Below are positions 1 through 10,516 of a stretch of 64,000 bases of DNA, in pieces. The DNA is from Chrysemys picta bellii (taxonomy: Eukaryota; Chordata; Testudines; Emydidae): positions 27,626,998 through 27,690,997 of the forward strand of contig NC_088791.1 of NCBI RefSeq assembly GCF_011386835.1. Reading direction: 5' to 3'. The translations under genes were made by a program, and so were the position numbers. Each line of letters begins with the position of its first letter. Positions within the stretch are counted from its first letter, which is position 1. The notes under the pieces are model-generated. The model saw only the letters and a list, made by a program, of their open reading frames with translations. It was not told where the DNA came from and ran no database searches.

Positions 1-1331
1 TAAAATTATCCCACTTTTTCACAGGCGGGCAACCTGCTGGCTGACATCTCGCTGCTGAGGGTGGCCAGAGAAACCATGGGTCAGCTGCTGAATGCTTGCG
101 ACTTTCACCCCGGTCTATATGGAGCTCAGCTATGTGCTGCTTTGGTCCCAGCTCCAGTGATTGCTAATGGCCTGGGACAGTTTCCTACAATAGGGGAACT
201 ACAAGGCTGCCATCCCTTGGAATCTGCAGCAGAGGATTAACAAGTACCTGTTGGAAACTTTCCAGAGCCTCTCTCTCGAGGATTCCCTGCAGGTCTCGAT
301 GTCCATCGACACCCTGCTTGGCCATGCAGATTAGCTACACAGGGCAATGTCCAGCTCACAGTAAACACTACCTGCCTTCCACTTTTTGATTCCCTACACA
401 AGCCACAGCAACTTACCCAGAGTCTCATCTGCTTCCTGCTCCCCACTGAGCACTTCTGAAGTGGAGAAAAGTCCTGGCTGCCTGCCCCACCAGGCAACCC
501 TGCTGGGAGCACCACATCCTCTTCTAGCTCAACCTCTTCATCCACAATGTCAGCCTCCGGGTTACCCCCCTTTCAGCTGCATGCGAAGTATCCACAGGGC
601 AATCAGCGATGGAGGAGGGGTCACCACCGAGGATAGCATTCAGCTCTTTATAGAAGCGGCAGGTCTTAGGTGCACCACCGGAGCTATGGTTCGCCTCCCG
701 CGCCTTATGGTACGCCTGCCTCAGCTCCTTTATCTTTGCTCTGCACTGTTGCATGTCCTGATCATAGCCCTTTTTGCACAAGCCCTGAGAAATTTGCCCA
801 TATGTGTCCTGATTCCTATGGGTCACTTGCAGCTGCGACTGAACAGACTCCTCTCCCCATATACTGATCAGATCCAACAACTCAACGGTGGTCCAAGCAG
901 GAGCACATTTGGTGCGATAGCCAGCCATGCGCACCTGGGAAGCCACCTGGGAAGCTCCTCTGAAAAGCCAGCAAACAGGAAATGAGATTTAAAATTCCCC
1001 GGGCTTGCAAGGGGGAGGGGCAGGTTGGCTGCAGGGCAGCGGAGTTCAAACCGCTGACCAGAGCGGCAGCATGGGAATTGTGGGATACTTTCTGGAGGCC
1101 AATAAAATAAAATAATAAAAAATAAAACTGTGGTGTCTACACTGGCTGTTTGTCAACAATAAAGGGAGGGGAAAAGACAAAAATCTCTCGCAGGAGTGGA
1201 AGCTTTTTGTCGCCAAATCTAGGCAGGGTTTTTTTTTTTCGAAAAAAGTGACCTTGCAGTGTGTACACTATCGCTGTTTTGTTGCCAAAAGCCAGTTTTT
1301 GGTGACTAAACTTGCAAATGTAGACAAGCCC
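1..1331 (-). mobile_element. PIF/Harbinger-type DNA transposon, one end outside the window
   Basis: The segment carries a Myb/SANT-like gene on the minus strand and ends on the right with a GTCTAC-type Harbinger terminus, TGTAGACAAGCCC, followed by TAA, the usual Harbinger target trinucleotide. A related GTGTCTACACTGG motif lies internally near 1133, so a short MITE-like tail may be fused at 1130-1331. No DDE transposase can be read, and the other terminus lies to the left of base 1. The superfamily is inferred from the Myb/SANT protein and the terminus. Confidence 0.6.
237..946 (-). pseudogene. Myb/SANT-like DNA-binding protein of a Harbinger element, frameshifted
   Basis: Read on the minus strand from 946, the first 110 or so residues form a trihelix Myb/SANT-like domain. 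A Trp (AWTTVELLDLISIWGEE) starts helix 1, RNQDTYGQIS lies in the middle, QCRAKIKELRQAYHKAREAN forms the recognition helix, and CRFYKELNAILGG closes the domain. This is the layout of the DNA-binding partner protein of PIF/Harbinger transposons, which are abundant in turtle genomes and often mispredicted as ZSCAN29-like genes. After about 140 codons the frame breaks. An acidic stretch (MDEEVELEEDVV) typical of the protein's second half continues in another minus frame (545 down to 237). The gene is therefore disabled by at least one indel and has no DDE partner here. In a live element it would help the transposase enter the nucleus and bind the termini. Confidence 0.72.
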
Positions 1332-1334
1332 TAA

Positions 1335-1799
1335 ATTTGCTTAACAATTTTCTCTTCCTACCTCAGTCCCTGAGCCTGACACCTAGGAAAGTCTTGTAGC
1401 TCAAAGACCACATGGACTTTCAGGGTGGGTCTGGGTATCAACTCTCCTTTTGAGCAGCTGCTTTGCAATACAAAAGAGCCTCGCAGCTTTGACTTCCAGA
1501 CAGAGTGCTTTAACTTACAAAATTTTCTTAACTAGGGTTTGGGTGTTTATCCATCAACAAACCCACTTCTTTTAAGCCCCAGGCTAGTGTCTTGTCCATC
1601 TTCCTCTCTAGCTGAGCTAGTGTAACTATGGTCTGCAGAATTGTTTACATACGCAGGAAACTTTGGTCTGCTACCTCAAGACTAAAATTTTAGCTACCAT
1701 GCAAAAAGATGTGCTACAGGCTGAATGTCATGCTTTTCAAGATCTCCTTGTCCGTTCTGTCATGGCTATTTATGTTACTTTATGCAGTGTAATTGTACT
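1335..1799. other. no recognisable feature
   Basis: About 465 bases of moderately AT-rich unique-looking sequence. No long ORF, terminal repeat or simple repeat was seen on either strand. Confidence 0.4.
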
Positions 1800-2127
1800 C
1801 ATGTTGGTGCTAGGATATTAGAGAGACAGGGTAGGTGAGGCAATATCTTTTATGGGACCAACTTCTACTGGTGAGAAAGAGAGAGAAGCTTTTGAGCCAC
1901 ACAGAGCTCTTCTTCAGGTCTGGGAATAGAACTCCCAGCATCACAGCAAAATGTAAGGTGGAACAGATTGTCTAGTATTAGTAGTTACCACATATTGTAA
2001 GGGACCATGCAAGGTAGAGTGGCTCGTTAACACCATTACAGACTAAGGACAAAAAGAGGGGGCTAGTGGGTTACAGATTGTTGTAATAAGCCACAAATCC
2101 AGTTTGTCTGTTCCGTCCAAACAGCTG
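1800..2127 (-). mobile_element. Penelope-type retroelement 3' tail
   Basis: The stretch reading AATATCTTTTATGGGACCAA, then a GAGAAAGAGAGAGAAGC run, then AGAGCTCTTCTTCAGGTCTG, matches the layout of a Penelope-like 3' region common in turtles, in reverse orientation. No coding part is left. The right edge is cut by the GC-rich segment that follows. The family call is from memory of the repeat's layout, not from a search. Confidence 0.4.
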
Positions 2128-2375
2128 TAGCAAGTTCTGGGAGGGAAGGGGAGGAGCAGGAACGTGGCACGCTCAGGGGAGGAGGCAGGGAAGAGGCGGG
2201 GCTGGGGTGGGGTTTGGGGAACAAGTTGAAGAAGGGCAAGGAGGGAGCGGATTTGGGGCAGGGACTTTGGGGAAGGGGTTGGAATGGGGGTGGGAGGGGG
2301 CAGGGCAGGGGCGGAGTCAGGGCAGGGCCGGGGGCAGAGGGGGGTCGAGTACCCACCGGCACCATTAGGAGTCGG
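2128..2375. mobile_element. GC-rich hAT-like fragment with G-run array
   Basis: The segment is almost entirely runs of G separated by A, C or T. Positions 2264-2290 are identical over 27 bases to 14649-14675 inside the complete hAT transposon, so the two arrays share ancestry. The right end (GTACCCACCGGCACC) differs from that transposon's terminus, so this is a different, related element. A 132-codon open frame on the minus strand is only the Pro-rich shadow of the array. Confidence 0.45.
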
Positions 2376-2800
2376 CGCCTATGCATATAAGATGTATAGA
2401 CACAAAATTTATGGCTAATCTCTTGGCACATCTCTCTATAGCAGTCTTTTGAAATTCCCATGCCTCCAAAGTCTCACATCTGTCATACCCCCCATTAGTT
2501 AAAACTTGGTTTATGTTCTGGTGCCCTCCTCTTGGTGGTTGGGGCCGCTCCCAAACCCTTCTACAGAAACTATTTTACTTATGGATATTTCTGATTATAG
2601 CAGATGCCTCCAATGCAGTTTATGAGAGAGCATTGGTGCACTGTGTTGTATCTTTGTATTTTTCATAGTTATCCACAAACTTATAATGAATGTTGAGCCA
2701 AGTAATCAAAAAGTCACTTCCTTTTGAGCACTAATTATAGACACCAGTGGCTAAGTTTGAATAATGGACAAAAGGTACCCTAAGCTTCCATGTTAAGACC
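2376..2800. other. no recognisable feature
   Basis: AT-rich sequence without clear repeat termini or coding potential. Confidence 0.35.
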
Positions 2801-3093
2801 AGTGATGTTTAATATTTTAATCGGTGATCTGGAAAAGTTGAGTGAACAGCGAGGTGGCAAAATTGGCAGGTTAGACAGAATTATTTAGGATAGTCAAGAC
2901 TAGAGCACTCTGAAGAACTTCAGAGTAATCTAACAAAGCTAGAAGAATAGGTTGCATGAAAGCAGAGTAAGCCATTATTGACAAATATGTAGGGTAAGGT
3001 ACATAGGAAGGAGTCATTTGAACTGCTCAGACACCTTACTTGGTCCTAAATTAATTGTAACTCCTCAGGAAAAAAGGCCTGGGTGTCACTGCG

Positions 3094-3739
3094 GATGCTC
3101 AATGAGAACCCAATAATAGTGGGGGATTCCAATTATCCCCATAATGACTGGGAACATTTCACTTCAGGACGAAATGCAGAGATAAAATTTCTCGATACTT
3201 TAAATGACTGCTTCATGGAGCAGCTGGTACGGGAACCCACAAGGGGAGAGGCAACTCTAGATTTAGTCCTGAGTGGAACGCAGGAGCTGGTCCAAGAGGT
3301 AACTATAACAGGACCGCTTAGAAATAGTGACCATAATACAATAGCATTCAACATCCCTGTGGTGGGAAGAACATCTCAACAGCCCAACACTGTGGCATTT
3401 AATTTTAAAAGGGGGAACTATGCAAAAATGAGGGGGTTAGTTAAACAGAAGTTAAAAAGTATAGTGACTAAAGTGAAATCCCTGCAAGCTGCATGGGCGC
3501 TTTTTAAAGACACCATAATAGAGGCCCAACTTCAATGTATACCCCAAATTAAGAAACATGCTAAAAGAACTAAAAAAGAGCCACCGTGGCTTAACAACCA
3601 TGTAAAAGAAGCAGTGAGAGATAAAAAGACTTCCTCGAAAAAGTGGAAGTCAAATCCTAGTGAGGCAAATAGAAAGGCGCATAAACGCCGCCAAATTAAG
3701 TGCAAGAATGTAATAAGAAAAGCCAAAGAGGAGTTTTAA
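3094..3739 (+). pseudogene. CR1 ORF2, C-terminal half of the AP endonuclease and linker
   Basis: An open frame of about 215 codons carries the end of the apurinic-type endonuclease that nicks target DNA for target-primed reverse transcription. Visible motifs are IIVGDSNYPHNDWE, equivalent to the family's GDFNYP..DW with Phe changed to Ser, and LRNSDHNTIAF, which holds the catalytic SDH. After residue about 110 it passes into the basic linker (KKEPPWLNNHVKEAVRDKK) typical of CR1. The N-terminal catalytic residues are absent, so it cannot be active. The frame ends at a stop at 3737-3739. The linker continues in another frame up to the Penelope junction near 3915. Confidence 0.8.
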
Positions 3740-3890
3740 GAACGGCGAGCCAAAAACTCCAAAGGTAATATCAAAATGTTTTTTAAGAATATCAGAAGCA
3801 GGAAGCCTGCTAAACAACCAGTGGGGCCCCTTGATGATCAAGATACAAAAGGAGATCTTAAAGATGATAAAGTCAGTGCGGAAAAATTAA

Positions 3891-4502
3891 ATGGATTTTT
3901 TGCTTCAGTCTTCAGTTGTCTGTGGGCGAGGACATAGCAGACAACCCGCCAACCTTAAGCATATTCTCACCAGCAACCATGCACTGCACCATAACAACTC
4001 TAACTCAGGAACCAATCCATGCAACAAACCTCGATGCCAACTCTGCCCACATATCTACACCAGCAACACCATCACAGGACCTAACCAGATCGGCTACAAC
4101 ATCACTGGTTCATTCACCTGCATGTCCACCAATGTTATATATGCCATCATGTGCCAGCAATGCCCCTCTGCTATGTACATTGGCCAAACTGGACAGTCAC
4201 TACGCAAGAGGATAAATGGACACAAGTCAGATATCAGGAATGGCAATATACAAAAACCTGTAGGAGAACACTTCAACCTCCCTGGACACACAATAGCAGA
4301 TGTAAAGGTAGCCATCTTACAGCAAAAAAACGTCAGGACCAGACTCCAAAGAGAAACTGCTGAGCTCCAGTTCATTTGCAAATTTGACACCATCAGATCA
4401 GGATTAAACAAAGACTGTGAATGGCTATCCAACTACAGAAGCAGTTTCTCCTCCCTTGGTATTCACACCTCAACTGCTAGCAGAGCACCTCACCCTCCCT
4501 GA
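3891..4502 (+). pseudogene. Penelope GIY-YIG endonuclease domain, 5'-truncated
   Basis: An uninterrupted frame, with Penelope sequence from about 3912, encodes the C-terminal endonuclease of a Penelope-like element. A Cys-rich segment (CNKPRCQLCPH) comes first. Then comes the GIY-YIG core VIYAIMCQQC..AMYIGQTGQSLRKRINGH, with the IY...YIG pair, the catalytic-type Arg and the His, followed by EHFNLPGHT and ELQFICKFDTI. The first 7 or so codons belong to the flanking CR1. The enzyme would cut target DNA for reverse transcription by the element's telomerase-like RT, which is missing here. There are no internal stops over about 195 codons, which suggests a recent insertion, but no start or RT remains. 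Confidence 0.8.
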
Positions 4503-4655
4503 TTGAACTAACCTCGTTATCTCCATACTGATTTATACCTGCCTTTGGAAATTTCCATTACTTGCGTCTGATGAAGTGGGCATTCACCCACGAAAGCTTA
4601 TGCTCCAATACTTCTGTTAGTCTTAAAGGTGCCACAGGATCCTCTGATGCTTTTT
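3915..4655 (+). mobile_element. Penelope-like element, 3' half, nested in CR1
   Basis: CR1 linker sequence stops near 3914 and resumes at about 4656 (the bases ACAGAT fit both sides). Between them lie a Penelope GIY-YIG domain and its 3' untranslated region, which includes the GATGAAGTGGGCATTCACCC motif found in turtle Penelope tails. The element is truncated at its 5' end. Some CR1 bases normally present at this point appear to be missing, so the insertion seems to have been accompanied by a target deletion. Confidence 0.75.
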
Positions 4656-6074
4656 ACAGATTGAAGTGTCACTAGAGGAGGTTTTGGAATTAATTGATAA
4701 ACTTAACACTAACAAGTCACCGGGACCAGATGGCATTCACCCAAGAGTTCTGAAAGAACTTAAATGTGAAGTTGCGGAACTATTAACTAAGGTTTGTAAC
4801 CTGTCCTTTAAATCGGCTTTTGTACCCAATGACTGGAAGTTAGCTAATGTAATGCCAATATTTAAAAAGGGCTCTAGAGGTGATCCCGGCAATTACAGAC
4901 CGGTAAGTCTAACGTCGGTACCGGGCAAATTAGTCGAAACAATAGTTAACAATAAAATTGTCAGACACATAGAAAAACATAAACTGTTGAGCAATAGTCA
5001 ACATGGTTTCTGTAAAGGGAAATCGTGTCTTACTAATCTATTAGAGTTCTTTGAAGGGGTCAACAAACATGTGGACAAGGGGGATCCAGTGGACATAGTG
5101 TACTTAGATTTCCAGAAAGCCTTTGACAAGGTCCATCACCAAAGGCTCTTAAGTAAAGTAAGTTGTCATGGGATAAAACGGAAGGTCCTTTCATGGATTG
5201 AGAACTGGTTAAAAGACCGGGAACAAAGAGTAGGAATTAATGGTAAATTCTCAGAATGGAGAGGGGTGGTGTTCTCCAAGGGTCAGTCCTCGGACCAATC
5301 CTATTCAACTTATTTATAAATGATTTGTAGAAAGGGGTAAACAGTGAGGTGGCAAAGTTTGCAGATGATACTAAACTGCTCAAGATAGTTAAGACCAAAG
5401 CAGACTGTGATGAACTTCAAAAAGATCTCATAAAACGAAGTGATTGGGCAACAAAATGGCAAATGAAATTTAATGTGGATAAATGTAAAGTAATGCACAT
5501 TGGAAAAAATAACCCCAACTATACATACAATATGATGGGGGCTAATTTAGCTACAACAAGTCAGGAAAAAGATCTTGGAGTCATCGTGGATAGTTCTCTG
5601 AAGATGTCCGCGCAGTGTGCGGAGGCGGTCAAAAAAGCAAACAGGATGTTAGGGATCATTAAAAAGGGGATAGATAATAAGACTGAGAATATATTATTGC
5701 CCTTATATAAATCGATGGTTCGCCCACATCTTGAATACTGCGTACAGATGTGGTCTCCTCGTCTAAAAAAAGATATACTGGCACTAGAAAAGATTCAGAA
5801 AAGGGCAACTAAAATGATTAGGGGTTTGGAACGGGTCCCATATGAGGAGAGATTAAAGAGGCTAGGACTCTTCAGCTTGGAAAAGAGGAGACTAAGGGGG
5901 AATATGATAGAGGTATATAAAATCATGAGTGATGTGGAGAAAGTGGATAAGGAAAAGTTATTTACTTATTCCCATAATACAAGAACTAGGGGTCACCAAA
6001 TGAAATTAATAGGCAGCAGGTTTAAAACAAATACAAGGAAGTTCTTCTTCACGCAGCGCACAGTCAACTTGTAG
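4656..6074 (+). pseudogene. CR1 reverse transcriptase, one frameshift and one stop
   Basis: The RT begins with EVLELIDKLNTNKSPGPDGIHPRVLKEL (RT block 0-1). It then has GNYRPVSLTSVPGK, HGFCKGKSCLTNL and the catalytic block IVYLDFQKAFDKV. A one-base shift near 5265-5275 moves the reading from one frame to another. In the new frame LQGSVLGPILFNLFINDL is read, then a TAG at 5328-5330, then AKFADDTKL with the catalytic FADD. Thumb and C-terminal parts ([40 protein letters not shown]) follow to the normal stop at 6072-6074. The protein would reverse-transcribe CR1 RNA at a nicked target. With the two lesions and no 5' half it is dead. Confidence 0.85.
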
Positions 6075-6593
6075 AACTCCTTACCTGAGGAGGTTGTGAA
6101 GGCTAGGACTATAACAGCGTTTAAAAGAGAACTGGATAAATTCATGGTGGTTAAGTCCATTAATGGCTATTAGCCAGGATGGGTAAGGAATGGTGTCCCT
6201 AGCCTCTGTTTGTCAGATGATGGAGATGGATGGCAGGAGAGAGATCACTTGATCATTGCCTGTTGGTCCACTCCCTCTGGGGCACCTGGCATCGGCCACT
6301 GTCGGTAGACAGGATACTGGGCTGGATGGACCTTTGGTCTGACCCAGTACGGCCGTTCTTATGTTCTTATGTTATGTAAAACTTCTGCTCAATGTGCAGC
6401 GGTGGTCAAAAAAGCAAACAGTGTTTGAATGATTAAGGAATGAAATGGAGAATAATATGGAAAAATATTATAATGCCATTATATAAACTAATGGTATTCC
6501 CTCACCTGGAGTGTTACGATTATTTTATCTCAGAGGATATACTAGAAACAGAGAAGGTTCAAATATGCATTTAGTTATCAGAAGCCCCTATGG

Positions 6594-6833
6594 GCTAGTC
6601 TACACTGGCAGCGCTTTAACGTGGCTTGTGTGGTTGCAGCAGAGCACTGGGAGAGAGCTCTCCCAGCACTTTAAAAAAACCCCACCTCCATGAGGGGCGA
6701 GGCTCCCAGCACTTGTGCACTGTCTACACTGGCGCTTTACCGTGCTGAAACTTGCTGCGCTCAAGGGGGGGTGTTTTTTCACACCCCTGAGTGAGACAGT
6801 TGCAGCGTTGTAAATTGCCAGTGTAGAAGGATT
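6594..6833. mobile_element. Harbinger-type MITE in the old CR1
   Basis: The inverted ends are CTAGTCTACACTGGCA and TTGCCAGTGTAGAAG. The middle holds CAGCGCT-like and GTTTTTTCACACCC motifs shared with the MITE at 57059-57332, so both belong to one family. Old CR1 sequence continues on both sides. The duplicated target is not clear, which fits an old insertion. Confidence 0.6.
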
Positions 6834-7410
6834 TCCAGGTGAAGAAACTGTAAAGATTGGAGCTAGTTAGGTTAGAGGAGGCACAAATAAGAAGGGACAT
6901 GGCACAAGTATACAAAGTAATTAATTATACAGAGAAATACATACAGAAACTATACAGAGAAAGCAAACTGGGTGCTCCCTCTCATTCATTCTTATAGCAG
7001 AAGACTGAGGGGACCCTCAATGAAATTGAAAGGCAACACATTTCAGATTGATGAGTTTGATGTAAGGGGGAAAAACACCCTTAATTAACCCTGGAACTCA
7101 CTGCCATAAAGTATAATTGAGACCAGGAGCTAAGCAGGATTCTAAATAGGACATCTGTAAGGATAAGAAAATTCTCGATTACATTAGATAGGATAAAATA
7201 TTTTTAGAAGAGATATAAACCCTCATGCTTCAGGGTATAATCCATTGATGGATCACAGGAAGGAAATTCTCCTAATAACAGTTTATTCCATAATTGTCCG
7301 CTAAGCAATTTCTTCCACTTCCCTTTGAAACATCTGGTACTGGCTACGGTTGAAGATAGGATACTGCACTAGATGGACCACTGGTCTAATCCAGTCTGGC
7401 AACTCCTATG

Positions 7411-8964
7411 CTTTTGGGTCTCAGGCTGTCACATAAACTAAATTCCATTTAAGAGATTAGCAGGAACTCCTATCAAAAGAATAAGCACATTTCCTGGCCA
7501 AATAGTTGAGGTAAACTATATTCTGGATCAAAATACAGACAGCTCAGTCTATATTTTCTGATAAACAGTGTTGGATTAAGGCATGATGAGACAGATCATC
7601 TGATGCCAGCCTCATCATCCCCACCAGATAATGATCTGGTGGAGGGGCTTGTGTTCTTTATCTGTCTTTAACACATTTAGCCTTAATCCATCCTTGAATG
7701 AAGTGGCCCATGATGGCCAACATTTTCATAGCTGCAGAGGGGACAAACAGGATTGATCTAATTAAGCATCATGCTTTCAAATGGGTATTTTTCTATATTT
7801 GGAATATCAGAGCCAAGCAGGTCATTCAGCAGCTGGCAATGTCTTCTGTGGAAGATAGACTTCAGCCTGAGAGCAAGGGAAGCAAAATCGGTCTCCATGA
7901 CAATAGGTGAATCAGACAAAGATTGGCACTGTTTGAGCTGAACACGGAGGAGGGAGAGGTAGAAATCCTAAGCCGGCAGCACCTGTTCTCATCTTCCCAG
8001 CATGCCCCCCTACACCAGGGCTTGCAAGTGGGCAATGTAGAACCCCCTAGAGCAGCCAAAAAGTGTCTGGACTAGAGAAAGTCTCCCAGAATCTTGCAGG
8101 CTGTTTGAGTGGGTGGACAGAATACCATCCCTGGTCGTCATGGAGCTGTAACACAATTCTCTACTTGCTGCTATGTTACTATGTGCTAGGTTTTTCACAA
8201 AAAAGTACGGCTAGGTGATTGGTACCAGACCTGTAACAAATAAAATCTAAATGATGGAACTCATCACCGTGGATCAGTGGAACTGACAGCCAGTGCCATA
8301 TACCAGGAAAAGGGAGTGGAGGAAAAAGAACAAACCTTATAACAAGGTTTGCTCCTGGATATACAGGCAAGTCCAAATCATGTCCTGATACACGCAGGGC
8401 ACTATTGTTATCAGATATACAAAGGGACTGCTTCAGGAGCTTGTGTAGATCCTTATTTGCTCAAGGTCACAAAACAAATCAGAGGAAAGAACAGGAGCAA
8501 ATGCTGACAATAAGATGTGTCTGACTTGTCATGGGCAATTCCAGCTGAGTCATTTGTGTAGTAGAGGAAGCAATTCCCTGTCATTGCAAAAAACAATCCC
8601 AAAGTAGACACTTTAGAACTGTTTAAGGCTGCCTAGCACTGGAAAGGGATGCTATCTTGCCCATTTTGTTACACCAGCCTTCCAATTGTGAAGTCAGTGT
8701 TGTCTTCCAGTGGTGTACACTTGGAATTAAGCCTTAAGGTTTTTAGTTCATCCTTAAATTTTCCTCTCTTTGGGATTCTCATGGAAGGTTTTCTGATTGA
8801 TTGTAGTATAGCATTGCAGGGAAACGATCCCTAAATCTCTGGGATAAATTAGAGCATTTCCAAGTCTCCGCACACAACTGTATTCCTACTAAGGTTTCTG
8901 CATTTATTTCCTTTGACTCCTCTTAATTCTACTGTTTTCTGAGTGCCCAGAAGAGACAATCTGA
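7411..8964. other. no recognisable feature
   Basis: Unique-looking intergenic sequence. Short open frames on both strands have no recognisable motif and no convincing splice context. Confidence 0.4.
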
Positions 8965-9040
8965 GAGCTAAATCCTCAACTGGTGTAAATCAGCATTGTT
9001 ATATTGTAGTCTAATTTTACACTAGCTGAGGATCTAGCCC
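8965..9040. repeat. short foldback repeat
   Basis: The arms CCTCAACTGGTGTAAATCAGC and TTTTACACTAGCTGAGGATC are inverted copies with several mismatches around an AT-rich loop. This matches a palindromic sauropsid repeat (GATCCTCAGCTGGTGTAAAT type). No coding content. Confidence 0.45.
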
Positions 9041-10255
9041 TACCTGTTATTGACTATAAATCTTTCCATAGTTTAGCTCTCCATTATCGCACTGATCTTA
9101 TTAAATAATTTTTCTTGTTTACATTCTACTGGACCGCAGTTCTAATGGGAGGTCTTTCTAACTCAATTGTCTGTCAGAGGAGATTCATTTAGTAGTAGTA
9201 CTCCTAATCTTGGAAACAGCCTCCCTACATAAATTAAATCTACCTGTATCCTAATGAAATTATAACAAATGGTGGCTTGAGTGGTTTCTCTCGTTTTCTT
9301 TTTAACATTAAATGCCACAGAACAGTCACAGTCGGGAAACTGCTTTTCCTCACAGTTAACTTCTCCCAGTGTAAAAGAGAAAAAAATTAGCTTAGTAATG
9401 ACAAATTGTCATGACTCATTGGATTGATTTTTTTTGGTTAGTTTGAAAGCGATTCTCCTGTAATCCACTATAAAGATATCTAAAGTGAATTCTAGACCCT
9501 CCCTAAGTCAAATATTGCAAGACAGAAGTGAGATTTGAGAAGATATGGTTTGTGATATCTACATATAACCTTGTTAGGTTTTGTTTCCCTAAGAGCCTAA
9601 TTAACAAATGCAATGTTCTTAGAATGTTATACCTGAGGCAGCAAAGACTAAGCTTCTACAAAGAAGGAAATAGAATTTAAATTCATTTTTGGCAATGCAT
9701 AAATTTGTAGTTAATTATATATTAATGAAGTATGAAGTGTTCTTTGTGGCCAGCTACTCTAAATGTCATCTTTCCTCCCCTGAAGTTTTACATTTAAATT
9801 ACGCTAAAAGGAATTTTTTTTAGTCTATGGAATAACCTGCAGAAGATGAGGGCAAGTGGGGAAGAGATGGAAGTGTAACTAACAAACTGAATTTGTTTCA
9901 TGTGGTTTTCTACTCTCTTTCTATTCTGGGAATTTATTTCTAATAAATAATGTCTTGCATCCAAATGATCCTAAAACATTTTAAAAAAATCATGGGCTGA
10001 ATTTTCAAAGGTAGGCATATGCAGCTGTACATCTACATCTGTGTGTACCTAACTAATGTATGCTGATAGTACACATGTAAATCAAGTATTTGTGTATGGT
10101 CTGTTAGATGCCTAACCAGAAATGTTCACTTGCAGTTACTTAACTAGTAAACCCACATTGGGTATTTATGTTGTAAAATGGTCCTCTAGGGCTTAACTGG
10201 GTTACTGAGAATATTATGGGTTGAAGCCATGCTCCACTCCTCTCTTACTGTTCAG
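9041..10255. other. no recognisable feature
   Basis: AT-rich sequence. A weak foldback-like stretch (GGCTGAATTTTCAAAGGTAG, near 9995-10130) resembles old sauropsid palindromic repeats. Nothing else is supportable. Confidence 0.35.
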
Positions 10256-10516
10256 TTTTTGCATGTTTTCACCCATTCCGTTATGCAGTTAAATAAAGCT
10301 GCATGTTCCCAGCCTGCGATACTGTAAGTAAAGTGTGTTTCTTGTGCACCCTTTACAAAACTGGTGATGAGGAAAAACATAAGAATGGCAACTTTGCATA
10401 AAATTAAGGAGTTAAATGCAGAAAATGAGGATTGTCAGCAATATATTGACATACTGGGCCACTGTTTTCTTGCAAATGAGATAAGGACAAACAGAAATCA
10501 ATTTTCCTCAATGTCA
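10256..10516 (+). mobile_element. Gypsy-like LTR edge and start of gag
   Basis: An AATAAA at about 10291 and a short R/U5-like stretch end near 10357. They are followed by a possible primer-site region and then a gag-like frame. The reading MATLHKIKELNAENEDCQQYIDILGHCFLANEI (quoted here only as a pattern: ELN..NED..QYI..L.HCFLANEI) resembles the opening of turtle Gypsy-type gag proteins. The frame is lost at about 10516, where LTR-like sequence begins. No protease, RT or integrase follows. Evidence is a short stretch only. Confidence 0.4.

Larger units (their letters stand above)
3088..6376 (+). mobile_element. younger CR1 LINE, 5'-truncated, with a Penelope insert
   Basis: The element is a CR1 non-LTR retrotransposon starting inside the endonuclease domain and running to an intact 3' end. 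It finishes in GGCCGTTCTTATGTTCTTATG, the short tandem tail that CR1 uses instead of poly(A). It lies inside the old CR1, between the old element's LGVT and SAQCA codons. At about 3915-4655 it has itself been split by a Penelope insertion. One frameshift, one in-frame stop and the truncation are the main defects, so it is clearly younger than its host. Confidence 0.85.
2805..7410 (+). mobile_element. old CR1 LINE, interrupted by a younger CR1 and a MITE
   Basis: The left piece (2805-3087) reads as degraded CR1 reverse transcriptase around the FNI.I.DLE and LGVT(A/D) regions. The matching continuation resumes at about 6377, where a translated frame gives SAQCAAVVKKAN, and runs through the 3' untranslated region to 7410. 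The 3' end has the CR1 pattern of ATACTGC..TAGATGGACC..TGGTCTAATCCAG and ends in an octamer-like CCTATG tail. The coding part is full of stops. It is split by a younger CR1 at about 3088-6376 and by a MITE at 6594-6833. Confidence 0.75.
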
